A DNA stretch of 64,000 nucleotides, from positions 3,130,501-3,194,500 of the forward strand of contig NZ_CP141608.1 in NCBI RefSeq assembly GCF_035581345.1. The letters run 5' to 3'. The stretch is from Pseudomonas sp. JQ170C. GTDB taxonomy: Bacteria; Pseudomonadota; Gammaproteobacteria; Pseudomonadales; Pseudomonadaceae. Numbering within the stretch: position 1 is the first letter of the stretch; every line of letters starts with the position of its first letter. The notes beneath the pieces are model-generated. The model made no database searches, was not told the origin of the DNA, and worked only from the letters and a program-made list of their open reading frames with translations. The translations under genes were made by a program, and so were the position numbers. This document shows positions 43,257 through 51,915 of the stretch, piece after piece.

Positions 43257-43676
43257 TCAGGTCAGTGCCACGGTGGCTTCGCCGACCAGTTTTTCGTCGC
43301 CGTATTGATTGACGCAGCGAATCGCCAGGCGCGCGCGCCGTTCACCCTCGACCTCGATCAGGTCAATGACCGTGCCGTGGCAGGTGGGGACATGCCCCAG
43401 ATGGGTGATGCCGGTGAAGCGCACCGCCAGGCTGCGGATCTGCTGTTGCGGCACCCAGCCGGTGAGCAGGCGGCCGAGGTAGGCCACCGAGAGCATGCCG
43501 TGGGCGAACACATCGGGCTGGCGGGCCTTGCGGGCGAAATCCAGGTCGATGTGGACCTGGTTGTGATCCCCCGACGCCCCCGCATACAGCGCCAGCGTGG
43601 TGCGATTGACAGCAGGCAGGACCAGGGGCGGCAGCTCGTAGCCGATCTGCACGTCACGCAACCGGGATAGATTCAT
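43257..43676 (-). CDS. MaoC-like enoyl-CoA hydratase, catalytic half
   Basis: This 139-aa hotdog protein carries the R-hydratase catalytic motif GDHNQVHID (Asp37, His42) followed by FARKARQPDVFAHGMLSVAYLG. It is half the size of a double-hotdog hydratase and is encoded 10 bp downstream of a second hotdog protein that lacks these residues. A heterodimeric hydratase like ChsH1-ChsH2 in steroid degradation is therefore likely. It adds water across a 2-enoyl-CoA to give a (3R)-hydroxyacyl-CoA. Confidence 0.88.
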   Translation of the reverse strand: MNLSRLRDVQIGYELPPLVLPAVNRTTLALYAGASGDHNQVHIDLDFARKARQPDVFAHGMLSVAYLGRLLTGWVPQQQIRSLAVRFTGITHLGHVPTCHGTVIDLIEVEGERRARLAIRCVNQYGDEKLVGEATVALT

Positions 43677-43686
43677 GGCGGACTCC

Positions 43687-44127
43687 TCAGCGCTGCACGA
43701 GTGATGAACGGATGTCGGCGATGTGCCGACCTTCCTGGTTGGTGACGCGGGTCTGTTGCACCACGAAGGTCAGCGCCCCGCCTTTTTTCTCGTAGACATC
43801 CACCACCCGGGTATCGAAGGTGAGCACGTCGCCGGCATAGGCCAGCGCGTGATAGTCGAAACCCTGCTCGGCGTGCAGGATGCGCCCCAGGTCGAAGCCG
43901 AAAATATCCTGGACGATATGGTCGCTGTCGCGCCCCTCGGCTTCCAGGCACATCAGGAAGCTGGGCGGTACCGGCAATGAGCGGTGCCCGGCTTGTCGCG
44001 CGGCGTCTTCATCGGTGTACACCGGGTCGGTCTCGCCGATGGTCTTGGCAAAGAAACGCAAACGACCCTTCTCCACTTCGCAGTGGGTCACGCCCAATGA
44101 TCGGCCGATCAAACTTTTGTCTGCCAT
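43687..44127 (-). CDS. MaoC-like hydratase partner (FAS1-type dehydratase, non-catalytic half)
   Basis: This 146-aa MaoC_dehydrat_N-type hotdog starts IGRSLGVTHCEVEKGRLRFF. At the position of the catalytic loop it has IGETDPVYTDEDAARQAGH, without the Asp/His dyad, and then LPVPPSFLMCLEAEG. It is expected to bind the acyl-CoA tail and pair with the catalytic hotdog encoded next. The thiolase gene is 57 bp upstream in the same operon. Confidence 0.85.
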   Translation of the reverse strand: MADKSLIGRSLGVTHCEVEKGRLRFFAKTIGETDPVYTDEDAARQAGHRSLPVPPSFLMCLEAEGRDSDHIVQDIFGFDLGRILHAEQGFDYHALAYAGDVLTFDTRVVDVYEKKGGALTFVVQQTRVTNQEGRHIADIRSSLVQR

Positions 44128-44184
44128 CTCACACCGTCCTGTCCGTCAGAGAAAGGACGCGCCCGCAACGGGCGCGCCGTGCCA

Positions 44185-45372
44185 TCAGCCGTGGCCGAAC
44201 AGCGTCACGATGCCCGCGCCGCCCAACCCCAGGTTGTGCTGCAAGGCGTGGCGGATGTTTTCCACCTGGCGCTTGTCGGCGGTGCCGCGCAGCTGATGGG
44301 TCAGCTCGTAGCATTGGGCCAGGCCGGTGGCGCCCAGTGGGTGGCCTTTGGAAAGCAGGCCGCCGGACGGGTTGATCACCACTTGCCCACCATAGGTGTT
44401 GTCACCGTCCATCACGAACTTTTCGGCTTCGCCTTCAGGACAGAAACCCAGCCCCTCGTAGGTCAGCAGCTCGTTATGGGCGAAGCAGTCGTGCAGCTCG
44501 CAGATGCGGATCTCTTCCGGACCGACGCCGGCTTTCTCGTACACCTCTGTCGCTGCCTGACGAGTCATGCCGACCCCAACGATGCTGATCAGCGAAGGCG
44601 GATCGAAGGCGTGCGGCTGATCGGTCACCAGCGCCTGGGCCAGGATGCACACATCGGTACGCAGGCCGTGCTGCTTGGCGAACCGCTCGGAAACGACGAT
44701 GGCCGCCGCGCCCCCGCAGGTCGGTGGGCACGCCATCAGGCGGGTCATGACGCCAGGGAAAATCACCTGGTCGGCCATGACGTCTTCGGTGGTGAGCACC
44801 TTCTTGAACACCGACAGCGGATTGTTGGCGCCATGGCGGCTGGCCTTGGCGCGAATGGCGGCGAAGGTTTCCATCTTCGTGCCGTATTTCTCCATGTGCT
44901 CCTTGCCCGCACCGCCGAAGAACTTCAGGGCGTCCGGCATTTCACGGCCTTCAGGGAAGATCGCGTCGGCCACTTCATGGCCCTTGCCGTAGGTGATCGG
45001 GCGGTCGAGCCAATGGGACTTGAGGGCACCGGGTTGCATCTGCTCGAAGCCAAACGCCAGGGCGCAGTCCACGGCGCCGCTTTCCACGGCCTGGCGCGCC
45101 AGGTAGAGCGCGGAAGAACCGCTGCCGCAGTTGTTGTTGACGTTGATCACCGGAATGCCGGTCATGCCCACTTCATACAGCGCCGACTGGCCGCTGGTGG
45201 AGTCGCCGTACACGTACCCGGCGTAGGCCTGTTGCACCTTGCGGTAGTCGAGGCCGGCATCCTGCAGTGCCTGGCGAATGGCTTGTGCGCCCATTTCGAT
45301 GTAGGTACCGCTCTGGCCGGGTTTGGCAAACGGGATCATGCCGACACCGGCAACAATTACTTTCTGCGACAT
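44185..45372 (-). CDS. SCP2-type (lipid-transfer) thiolase
   Basis: ATG at 45372 has GGAG 6-9 bp upstream; a GTG-like extension to 45384 is unneeded. The 395-aa protein has the thiolase nucleophile Cys82 in NNNCGSGSSALYLARQAV, the ICELHDCFAHNELLTYE region and the C-terminal INPSGGLLSKGHPLGATG with its catalytic His. This is the thiolase part of the SCPx/lipid-transfer thiolase family, used in peroxisomes and actinobacteria for branched or sterol side-chain 3-ketoacyl-CoAs. No SCP2 domain is fused. It is the first gene of a six-gene operon and is divergent from DUF1302 cassette 3. Confidence 0.9.
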   Translation of the reverse strand: MSQKVIVAGVGMIPFAKPGQSGTYIEMGAQAIRQALQDAGLDYRKVQQAYAGYVYGDSTSGQSALYEVGMTGIPVINVNNNCGSGSSALYLARQAVESGAVDCALAFGFEQMQPGALKSHWLDRPITYGKGHEVADAIFPEGREMPDALKFFGGAGKEHMEKYGTKMETFAAIRAKASRHGANNPLSVFKKVLTTEDVMADQVIFPGVMTRLMACPPTCGGAAAIVVSERFAKQHGLRTDVCILAQALVTDQPHAFDPPSLISIVGVGMTRQAATEVYEKAGVGPEEIRICELHDCFAHNELLTYEGLGFCPEGEAEKFVMDGDNTYGGQVVINPSGGLLSKGHPLGATGLAQCYELTHQLRGTADKRQVENIRHALQHNLGLGGAGIVTLFGHG

Positions 45373-45477
45373 CACTTTCTCCAAGGTCAGTGTTCAAGGC
45401 CTGTGCTGCACGCCCAGGTTGAGAGGCGAACGCAGCCAACCGTGGGTCGATGGTCACGCACAGCGCCGCACCGCATG

Positions 45478-45496
45478 CCCCCCCCGGTGGAGGGGG
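45478..45496. promoter_or_regulatory. CCCCC-N9-GGGGG operator (site e), thiolase side
   Basis: Eight C, GGT, GGAGGGGG. It lies 105 bp upstream of the thiolase ATG at 45372. It is one of two closely similar boxes in the 285-bp divergent region. Confidence 0.65.
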
Positions 45497-45546
45497 CACG
45501 GGCGTCATCGCGACGGCATCGCGGGGAGTCGACGGGCGGGGGGTAT

Positions 45547-45565
45547 CCCCCCCCACTGGAGGGGG
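45547..45565. promoter_or_regulatory. CCCCC-N9-GGGGG operator (site f), DUF1302 side
   Basis: Eight C, ACT, GGAGGGGG. It lies 92 bp upstream of the DUF1302 ATG at 45658 and 69 bp from site e. Two boxes in one divergent region, each at the usual distance from its own gene, argue for one operator per promoter. Confidence 0.65.
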
Positions 45566-45657
45566 AGGCACAAAGGACGGCGGCGGTAGCGTGGCGTGGC
45601 GGTACACCAGAACAACAAGATCAAAGGGGTAACCAACACGTGACTTTCGCAAGACAT

Positions 45658-47565
45658 ATGAGCTCCCGACGCCAGTGGCCCTCAACCACCTTGCCCATCG
45701 AACTGCGCCCTCACCTGCTGGCCCTGGCCGTGGGCCTTGGGACGTGCACCGGTGCCAATGCCCTCGACTTCCAGATCGGCGAGATCGAAGGGCAGTTCGA
45801 TTCGTCCCTCTCCGTTGGTTCCAGTTGGGCGGTACGCGGACCGGACCCCACCTTCATCAACGCCGGCAACACCCTGGGCCTTCGCGGTGAGTCGGCTACC
45901 CGCACGGCGGATGACAACCGGCAGAACTTCAAGAAGGGCGAAACCTTCTCGAAGATCTTCAAGGGCGTGCATGACCTTGAACTCAAGTACCGTGACAGCG
46001 GCGTGTTCGTGCGCGGCAAGTACTGGTACGACTTCGAGCTCAAGGACGAACACCGCCTGTTCTATGACATCGACGACAGTGGCCGCGAAGACCTGGCCAA
46101 GTCGTCCGGCGCCGAATTCCTCGACGCATTCGTCTATCACAACTACAGCATCGGCGAGTTGCCGGGCAACGTGCGCCTGGGCAAGCAGGTGGTGAGCTGG
46201 GGCGAGAGCACCTTCATCGGCAACTCGATCAACAGCATCAACCCCATCGACGTGGCCGCCCTGCGCCGCCCCGGTGCCGAAGTGAAGGAAGGCCTGATTC
46301 CGGTCAACATGCTCTATGTCTCCCAGGGCCTGTCGGAGAACCTCACCGTCGAAGGCTTCTATCAGATCACCTGGGCCAACTCGGTGGTCGACAACTGCGG
46401 CACCTTCTTCGGTTCCGACCCCCTGCCCCAGGGCTGCAACGATCGCCTGGTGTTCGCCGGCCCCGACCTGGCGCCGGGCGTGGCCAACAACACCGCCACC
46501 GCCGCGCAGATTCTTGGCGGGCGCGTGGTGGATGATGTGTACATGCCGCGGGTCAAGGACAACGACCCACGCGACAGCGGCCAGTTCGGTATCGCCTTGC
46601 GCTGGTTCGCACCGCAGCTGCACGACACCGAGTTCGGCTTCTATGCCATGAACTACCACAGCCGCAACCCGTACCTGAGCTTCAAGCAAACCACCGTCGC
46701 GCCCATCACCGCGGCCCAGGTCGGCGCCCTGCCTGCCGCGGCGCGTCCCCTCGGCGTGGCCCAGAACCAGTTCGACCGGGTGCGTGCCGCCCGTTACTTC
46801 ATCGACTACCCCGAGGACATCCGCCTGTACGGGTTGAGCTTCCAGACCACGGTGGGCGAAACCTCCGTGGGTGGCGAACTGAGCTACCGCCCCAACATGC
46901 CGCTGCAAATCAACACCGCCGACCTGAACCTGGCGGCCATTCAGTCCACCGACACCGACTTGCGCACCCAGACCTCGCCGCTGTTCACCTCTGGCGAAAC
47001 GGCGCAAGCCCTGGGCGGTGACCTGCCGGGCTACAAACGCATGCCGGTGATGCAGGCGCAGGTGACTGCCACGCAGTTCTTCGACCAGGTACTGGGCGCC
47101 AGCCGCCTGACGCTGATAGGCGAAGTGGGCTACAACCGCATCAACGGCCTGGGCTCGGCCGACGGCACCGACGTGCGCTTCGGCCGCAGCCCGGTCTACG
47201 GCGCCGGCGAGTTTCCGGGCAGCCAGAACGCAAGCGTCTGCGCCACCGCCACCAACCCGCAACTGGAGTGCAACAGCCACGGCTTCTACACCACCGACTC
47301 CTGGGGTTATCGGATGCGGGCCAAGCTGGACTACACCAACGTCGTCGCCGGTATCAACCTTTCTCCGAACCTGGCCTGGTCCCACGACGTGGACGGCTGG
47401 GGGCCGAACTTCGAGGAAGGCGCCAAAGCCGTCAGCGTTGGCGTGGATGCCGACTACCTCTCCACCTACACCGCAAGCCTGAGCTACACGGACTTCTTTG
47501 GCGGCCAATTCAATACCACCACCGACCGGGACTACGTCTCGCTCAGCTTCGGCGTCAACTTCTGA
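45658..47565 (+). CDS. DUF1302 family outer-membrane protein (cassette 3)
   Basis: ATG at 45658 gives 635 aa with a signal peptide ending near GANA|LDF; a GTG six codons upstream (45640) with AAGGGG before it is a real alternative. The long in-frame extension antisense to the thiolase is rejected. Family blocks: FQIGEIEGQFDSSLSVGSSW, KYWYDFELKDEHRLFYD, VSWGESTFIGNSINSINPID, YFIDYPEDIRLYGLSFQT, and a Phe C-terminus (LSFGVNF). It is very similar to the copy at 2491, including a loop with NCGTFFGSDPLPQGCNDRLV whose two Cys may pair. DUF1329 follows 25 bp downstream. Confidence 0.85.
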   Translation: MSSRRQWPSTTLPIELRPHLLALAVGLGTCTGANALDFQIGEIEGQFDSSLSVGSSWAVRGPDPTFINAGNTLGLRGESATRTADDNRQNFKKGETFSKIFKGVHDLELKYRDSGVFVRGKYWYDFELKDEHRLFYDIDDSGREDLAKSSGAEFLDAFVYHNYSIGELPGNVRLGKQVVSWGESTFIGNSINSINPIDVAALRRPGAEVKEGLIPVNMLYVSQGLSENLTVEGFYQITWANSVVDNCGTFFGSDPLPQGCNDRLVFAGPDLAPGVANNTATAAQILGGRVVDDVYMPRVKDNDPRDSGQFGIALRWFAPQLHDTEFGFYAMNYHSRNPYLSFKQTTVAPITAAQVGALPAAARPLGVAQNQFDRVRAARYFIDYPEDIRLYGLSFQTTVGETSVGGELSYRPNMPLQINTADLNLAAIQSTDTDLRTQTSPLFTSGETAQALGGDLPGYKRMPVMQAQVTATQFFDQVLGASRLTLIGEVGYNRINGLGSADGTDVRFGRSPVYGAGEFPGSQNASVCATATNPQLECNSHGFYTTDSWGYRMRAKLDYTNVVAGINLSPNLAWSHDVDGWGPNFEEGAKAVSVGVDADYLSTYTASLSYTDFFGGQFNTTTDRDYVSLSFGVNF

Positions 47566-47590
47566 GGCGCTACAGACAGAGGGTAATTCC

Positions 47591-48961
47591 ATGAAAGCAA
47601 GCACGATCATCACCGGCGCGGGCCTGACGCTCGCCCTGCTGGCCAGCAGCGTCATGGCCGCCGTCAGCGAACAGGAAGCGGCGCAACTGGGCACGACCCT
47701 GACGCCACTGGGCGCGCAGAAGGAAGGCAACGCCGACAAGAGCATTCCCGCCTGGGACGGCGGCCTCAAGCCTGGCGCGGCAGCCGTGGACAGCAAGGGT
47801 TTCCTGGGTGACCCGTTCAAGAACGAGAAGCCGCTGTTCACCATCACCGCGGCCAATGTCCAGCAGTACAAGGACAAGCTGACCCCCGGCCAGCTCGCCA
47901 TGTTCCAGCGCTATCCGGACACCTACAAAATCCCGGTCTTCCCGACCCACCGTACCGCTGCGGCGCCGGTGGGCATCTACGCGGCGGCGAAGAAAAGTGC
48001 GGTCAATGTGCAGTCGGTCAACGAAGGCACCGGCCTGAGCAACTTTTCCGACTCGCGTTACTACGCCTTCCCGATCCCCAAGAACGGCGTTGAAGTCTAC
48101 TGGAACTACGTGACGCGTTTTCGCGGCGAGAACGTCGAGCGCTGGTCGGTCCAGGCGGTGCCGCAGGTCAATGGCGACTACACCATCGTCGAGACCCACG
48201 ACCAGAACAGCTTCCCGCAGTACATGGATGGCGTGGACCTGCAGGCCGAGAAAAACATCCTCTATTACTACATCTTCGCCGTGAACGCGCCGGCGCGCCT
48301 GGCCGGTACGGTGTCGATGGCCCATGAAACCATCGACCAGGTCACCGAGCCGCGCAAGGCCTGGACCTACAACGCGGGCCAACGCCGTGTTCGTCGCGCG
48401 CCACAACTGGCGTACGACGCCCCGGGCCTTGCCTCGGACGGCATGCGCACGTCCGACAACGCCGACATGATGAACGGCTCTCCCGATCGCTATGACTGGA
48501 AGCTGATCGGCAAGAAGGAGATGTACATCCCGTACAACAACTACAGGCTGCAGTCGCCGAGCCTGAAGTACGCGGACATCATCAAGCCTGGTCATATCAA
48601 TCAGGACCTGACCCGTTACGAGCTGCATCGTGTGTGGCATGTGCAGGCGACCTTGAAGGCCGGCCAGCGGCACATTTATGCCAAGCGCGATATGTACTTT
48701 GATGAAGACACCTGGACGCTGGCCGAGGTGGATCATTACGACGGTCGCGGGCAGTTGTGGCGGGTGGGTGAGAACTATACCTACAACAATTTCGAGAAGG
48801 GTTTGAATGCGCCGGCGGCGCAAGGGTTCTATGACTTGCTGGCCGGTCGTTACATTGTCGCGACCTTGAGCAATGAGGCGAAGCTGGCGCCGCAGTACGG
48901 GAATCGGACCAAGCTGGCGGATTTCACGCCGGCGGCGTTGCGCAATGCGGGTATTCGGTGA
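47591..48961 (+). CDS. DUF1329 family periplasmic protein (cassette 3)
   Basis: ATG at 47591 (AGAGGGT upstream) gives 456 aa with signal peptide SSVMA|AVSEQEA. DUF1329 blocks are present: GNADKSIPAWDGG, RRVRRAPQ, DRYDWKLIGKKEMYIPYN, DLTRYELHRVWHVQATLK, DHYDGRGQLWRVGEN. It is closer to the copy at 4351 than to that at 18791. It is the last gene of its two-gene operon, with a strong terminator 24 bp downstream. Inferred to be a periplasmic carrier partner of the DUF1302 barrel. Confidence 0.85.
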   Translation: MKASTIITGAGLTLALLASSVMAAVSEQEAAQLGTTLTPLGAQKEGNADKSIPAWDGGLKPGAAAVDSKGFLGDPFKNEKPLFTITAANVQQYKDKLTPGQLAMFQRYPDTYKIPVFPTHRTAAAPVGIYAAAKKSAVNVQSVNEGTGLSNFSDSRYYAFPIPKNGVEVYWNYVTRFRGENVERWSVQAVPQVNGDYTIVETHDQNSFPQYMDGVDLQAEKNILYYYIFAVNAPARLAGTVSMAHETIDQVTEPRKAWTYNAGQRRVRRAPQLAYDAPGLASDGMRTSDNADMMNGSPDRYDWKLIGKKEMYIPYNNYRLQSPSLKYADIIKPGHINQDLTRYELHRVWHVQATLKAGQRHIYAKRDMYFDEDTWTLAEVDHYDGRGQLWRVGENYTYNNFEKGLNAPAAQGFYDLLAGRYIVATLSNEAKLAPQYGNRTKLADFTPAALRNAGIR

Positions 48962-48984
48962 GGTGATTGGCGGTGATTGAGTAG

Positions 48985-49008
48985 ACGCCCCGCTTGCGGG
49001 GCGTTTTT
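48985..49008 (+). terminator. Rho-independent terminator of cassette 3
   Basis: ACGCCCCGC-TT-GCGGGGCGT, a 9-bp stem, is followed by a T-run on the + strand. Confidence 0.9.
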
Positions 49009-49029
49009 CGTTGGGTTGGTTTGGGATTG

Positions 49030-49092
49030 TGTTGGTGTTTGTGTTGTTGGTGTTGGTGTTGGTGTTGGTGTTGGTGCTGGTGCTGGTGCTGG
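49030..49092 (+). repeat. Hexanucleotide microsatellite (GGTGTT / GGTGCT)n
   Basis: About ten imperfect GGTGTT units pass into GGTGCT units and directly abut the 306-bp repeat copy 2. Not in a gene. Confidence 0.85.
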
Positions 49093-49097
49093 GGGTC

Positions 49098-49403
49098 TAT
49101 CCGTTTCATGCGGCGACGCTGCCGGCCCCTTCCGCCCTTACGGCGGCCTACTTTTCTCTGGGGAAAAGTAGGCAAAACCACTCGCTCCTGCATACGGCCC
49201 TACGCTGCGCTCCGGGTCCCCTCGCTCCGGCGCCTTCCGGGGCCACGCGGCCTACGACTTGCTTCGCCAAGTCTACGTCTCGCGTCTTCGGCTACGCCGA
49301 AGGTGCTGCGCACTGCCCCTACAGGCACCTCCACTCGGCCTCCTGAAGTCGCACTCCGCGGCGTCTGAACTTTCGTGCATGAAGATCAAGATCTAGAGCA
49401 GGG
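49098..49403. repeat. About 306-bp dispersed repeat, copy 2 (inverted match to 31915-32220)
   Basis: This near-identical reverse complement of 31915-32220 runs from TATCCGTTTCATGCGG to GAGCAGGG. It keeps the same hairpins, including GGCCTACTTTT / AAAAGTAGGC-type arms. It is bordered by the hexanucleotide run on one side and the REP-containing tandem array on the other. Confidence 0.8.
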
Positions 49404-49411
49404 TCCCACCT

Positions 49412-50075
49412 GTGGGAGCGGGCTTGCCCCGCGAGAGGTCATTGCGGCTTGCTCAGATGATGTTGCCTGAACCACGACCGCTACGCGGCCGATCGCAGGC
49501 TGGCGCCAGCGGCTACGGAAGCGGGTTCTCCCCGCATTCAGCATCCTGCGCATCTCGGGGCAAGCCCGCTCCTACCGGGCGTAATCCTGTGTGGGGCTTG
49601 CCCCGCGAGAGGCTATTGCGGCTTGCTCAGATGATGTTGCCTGATCCACGACCGCTACGCGGCCGATCGCAGGCTGGCGCCAGCGGCTACGGAAGCGGGT
49701 TCTCCCCGCATTCAGCATCCTGCGCATTGCGGGCAAGCCCGCTCCTACCGGGCGTAATCCTGTGGGAGCGGGCTTGCCCCGCGAAAGGTCATTGCGACTT
49801 GCTCAGATGATGTTGCCTGAACCACGACCGCTACGCGGCCGATCGCAGGCTGGCGCCAGCGGCTACGAAGGCGGGATCTCCCCGCATTCAGCATTCTGCG
49901 CATCGCGGGGCAAGCCCGCTCCTACCGGGCGTAATCCTGTGGGAGCGGGCTTGTCCCGCGAGAGGCCATTGCGACTTGCTCAGATGATGTTGCCTGAACC
50001 ACGACCGCTGCGCGGCCGATCGCAGGCTGGCGCCAGCGGCTACAAAAGCGGGCTTTCTCCGCATGAAGCATCCTG
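49412..50075 (+). repeat. Tandem array of about 176-bp REP-containing units (four copies)
   Basis: Units begin near 49412, 49588, 49762 and 49939. Each holds a REP (GTGGGAGCGGGCTTGCCCCG), a TTGCTCAGATGATGTTGCCT block, a palindromic GGCCGATCGCAGGCTGGC / AGCGGCTACG block and an inverted REP. Unit 2 has lost a few bases in its REP and the last unit lacks its distal REP. It fills the non-coding interval before ligase 3. Open frames crossing the array are repeats, not genes. Confidence 0.88.
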
Positions 50076-50095
50076 CACATCACTGGGCAGACATG

Positions 50096-50126
50096 GAAAC
50101 GCCGGGATAGCGTATCCCGGCGTTTC
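50096..50126 (-). terminator. Strong hairpin terminator of the 50-57 kb operon
   Basis: A perfect 14-bp inverted repeat (arms starting GAAACGCCGGG) with a 3-nt loop lies 7 bp beyond the stop of ligase 3 at 50133. The arm ends in TTTC on the transcribed side. Confidence 0.8.
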
Positions 50127-50132
50127 CCTTAC

Positions 50133-51830
50133 TTACTCAAAAACAACTTTGCAGCGACTCGCGTCCCATCCCTCGATCTGCCCCTGGTAACGGTCCTCGA
50201 TCAGGCTCCGGCGTATCTTCAAGGTTGGCGTCAGCAGCGCATTCCCGACAGTCCAGGGCTCTGCAACGACCACCAGACACCCCAACTGCTCATGTGACTC
50301 AAACTGCGCGTTAACCTCCGCCAGGAAGACCTCAAGCTCAGTCGCCACCTTGTCGCGCCCCTCGGCCGTGGCCAACGCTGCCCGGGTATCGGGCGACACA
50401 TTGAGCATCGCCAACGGCTGCGCCAGCCCCACACCCGTGACGCAGGACGCCTCGATACGCGGGTGATTGCCCAGCTTGGCCTCGATCGGCACCGGCGCCA
50501 CGTACTTGCCCTTGGCCGTTTTGAACAACTCCTTGACCCGCCCGGTAATACGCAAGCGCCCCTGTTCGTCCAGTTCGCCACGGTCACCGGTGCAGAACAA
50601 ACCGTCGGCGGTGTAGCTCTCGGCAGTCAGTTCAGGGCGTTTGTAGTAGCCCAGCATCTGCGCCGGGCTCTTCACCAGGATTTCGTTGTCGTTGCCGATC
50701 CGGCACTCCACCCCGGGGATCGCCGCGCCAACGTAGCCGACGCGCACCTGGCCCGGCAGGCTGAAGTGCGAGGTGCCGAAGTTCTCCGACATGCCATAGC
50801 CCTCAAGCAGCTCAAGGCCCAGCTCGCGGTACCACTCCATCACCTTGACCGGCAGCGGCGCCGAGCCGGACAGGCCGGTATGCACCTGGTCAAGCCCAAG
50901 GGCCGAGAGGATCTGCGCTTTCATCAGCTTGCCTTCCACCGGGTCGGCGAAGGCGGCGGCCTGTTTGGCAGGGTCGATCCGTTCGTTGATGCCCTGATAG
51001 AACTTGCCCCACAGGCGCGGCATCGACAGGAAGATGGTCGGACGTGCGCGGCGCAGGTCTTCGCTGAAGGTTTCCAGCCCCAGGTTGAAGAACACCCGGC
51101 AGCCGCTGTACAGCGACACCGCTTCGACCACTGCCCGTTCGGCGGTATGGGCCAGCGGCAGGTAGGACAGCAGCCGGTCGCTGCTGCTGGTGCCCTGGCC
51201 ATTGGCATACATGCAGCCCGTCACCGCCGGAGCGGCGTACATCGCGCCGAAGCTGTGCATGACGCCCTTGGGGTCGCCGGTGCTGCCCGAGGTATAGATG
51301 ATGGTGGCGAGATCGCCCGGGGCAGGCTCGACCACCGCGTGCAGCGGCGCCTGACGCTGGACGATGTGCGCCCAGGATTCCCCCTTGCCGCAGCCGGACA
51401 TCGGCAAGTCGATCAGCGGCAAGTCGGCGGGGACCGCGGCACACACCGCGTTCCAGCCCGCCGCGTCGCCTTCCAGGCGACCGACGAACAGCAAGCGTAC
51501 TTCAGCGTGCTCCAGCACGTAGCGCACCGTGTCGCTGTTGGCCGTGGTGTACAGCGGCACGCTGACGTGACCGGCCATCCAGATCGCCAGGTCGGCGATG
51601 ATCCAGTGGGCCGTGTTCTTACCGTACAGGCCAATGGAGGATTTGGCCGGCAAGCCCAGGCTCTGCAAATGCGTGGCCATGCGCCGCGCCTGGTCGCCCA
51701 CTTCGCGCCAGCTGTAGTCTTGCACGCTGCCATCGGGCAGGGGCTGTGTCAGGTAGATTGAATCTGGCGTGCTGTGCTCCCAGTGAAGGAAGCGATGCAA
51801 CAGTGTCGAATGCTTATTGTTGTTGTACAT
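50133..51830 (-). CDS. Long-chain-type AMP-forming acyl-CoA synthetase (ligase 3)
   Basis: This 565-aa enzyme has the P-loop IYTSGSTGDPKGVMHS and the ACSL-type traits HTAERAVVEAVSLYSG, LEGYGMSENFG, FCTGDRGELDEQGRLRITGR and KGKYVAPVPIEAKLG. These features place it with long-chain/very-long-chain acyl-CoA synthetases rather than the shorter ligases 1 and 2. It lies 85 bp downstream of the thiolase-like gene and ends at a strong terminator, closing a five-gene operon (two acyl-CoA dehydrogenases, MFE-2-like fusion, thiolase-like protein, ligase). It would supply the CoA ester for the others. Confidence 0.88.
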   Translation of the reverse strand: MYNNNKHSTLLHRFLHWEHSTPDSIYLTQPLPDGSVQDYSWREVGDQARRMATHLQSLGLPAKSSIGLYGKNTAHWIIADLAIWMAGHVSVPLYTTANSDTVRYVLEHAEVRLLFVGRLEGDAAGWNAVCAAVPADLPLIDLPMSGCGKGESWAHIVQRQAPLHAVVEPAPGDLATIIYTSGSTGDPKGVMHSFGAMYAAPAVTGCMYANGQGTSSSDRLLSYLPLAHTAERAVVEAVSLYSGCRVFFNLGLETFSEDLRRARPTIFLSMPRLWGKFYQGINERIDPAKQAAAFADPVEGKLMKAQILSALGLDQVHTGLSGSAPLPVKVMEWYRELGLELLEGYGMSENFGTSHFSLPGQVRVGYVGAAIPGVECRIGNDNEILVKSPAQMLGYYKRPELTAESYTADGLFCTGDRGELDEQGRLRITGRVKELFKTAKGKYVAPVPIEAKLGNHPRIEASCVTGVGLAQPLAMLNVSPDTRAALATAEGRDKVATELEVFLAEVNAQFESHEQLGCLVVVAEPWTVGNALLTPTLKIRRSLIEDRYQGQIEGWDASRCKVVFE

Positions 51831-51915
51831 GACAGATCCTGCATTTGAAGGGCGGTGTTCACCCGTTGAAATTATGCTGTTCCTGGTCCGTCGGGACGCC
51901 TGTTCGGCGCCCTCG

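Noticed and set aside
44179..45657. N-terminal extension of the third DUF1302 protein to over 1100 residues
   Set aside because: The extension is antisense to the SCP2-type thiolase and crosses two operator boxes. The true protein begins with a signal peptide at 45658 or 45640.
49412..50075. Possible CRISPR array
   Set aside because: Units are about 176 bp, contiguous, without unique spacers, and contain REP palindromes. No cas genes are present.
50096..50126. Possible PsrA operator (GAAAC...GTTTC ends)
   Set aside because: The inverted repeat is a continuous 14-bp stem immediately after a stop codon, as in a terminator, and lacks the short PsrA spacing.
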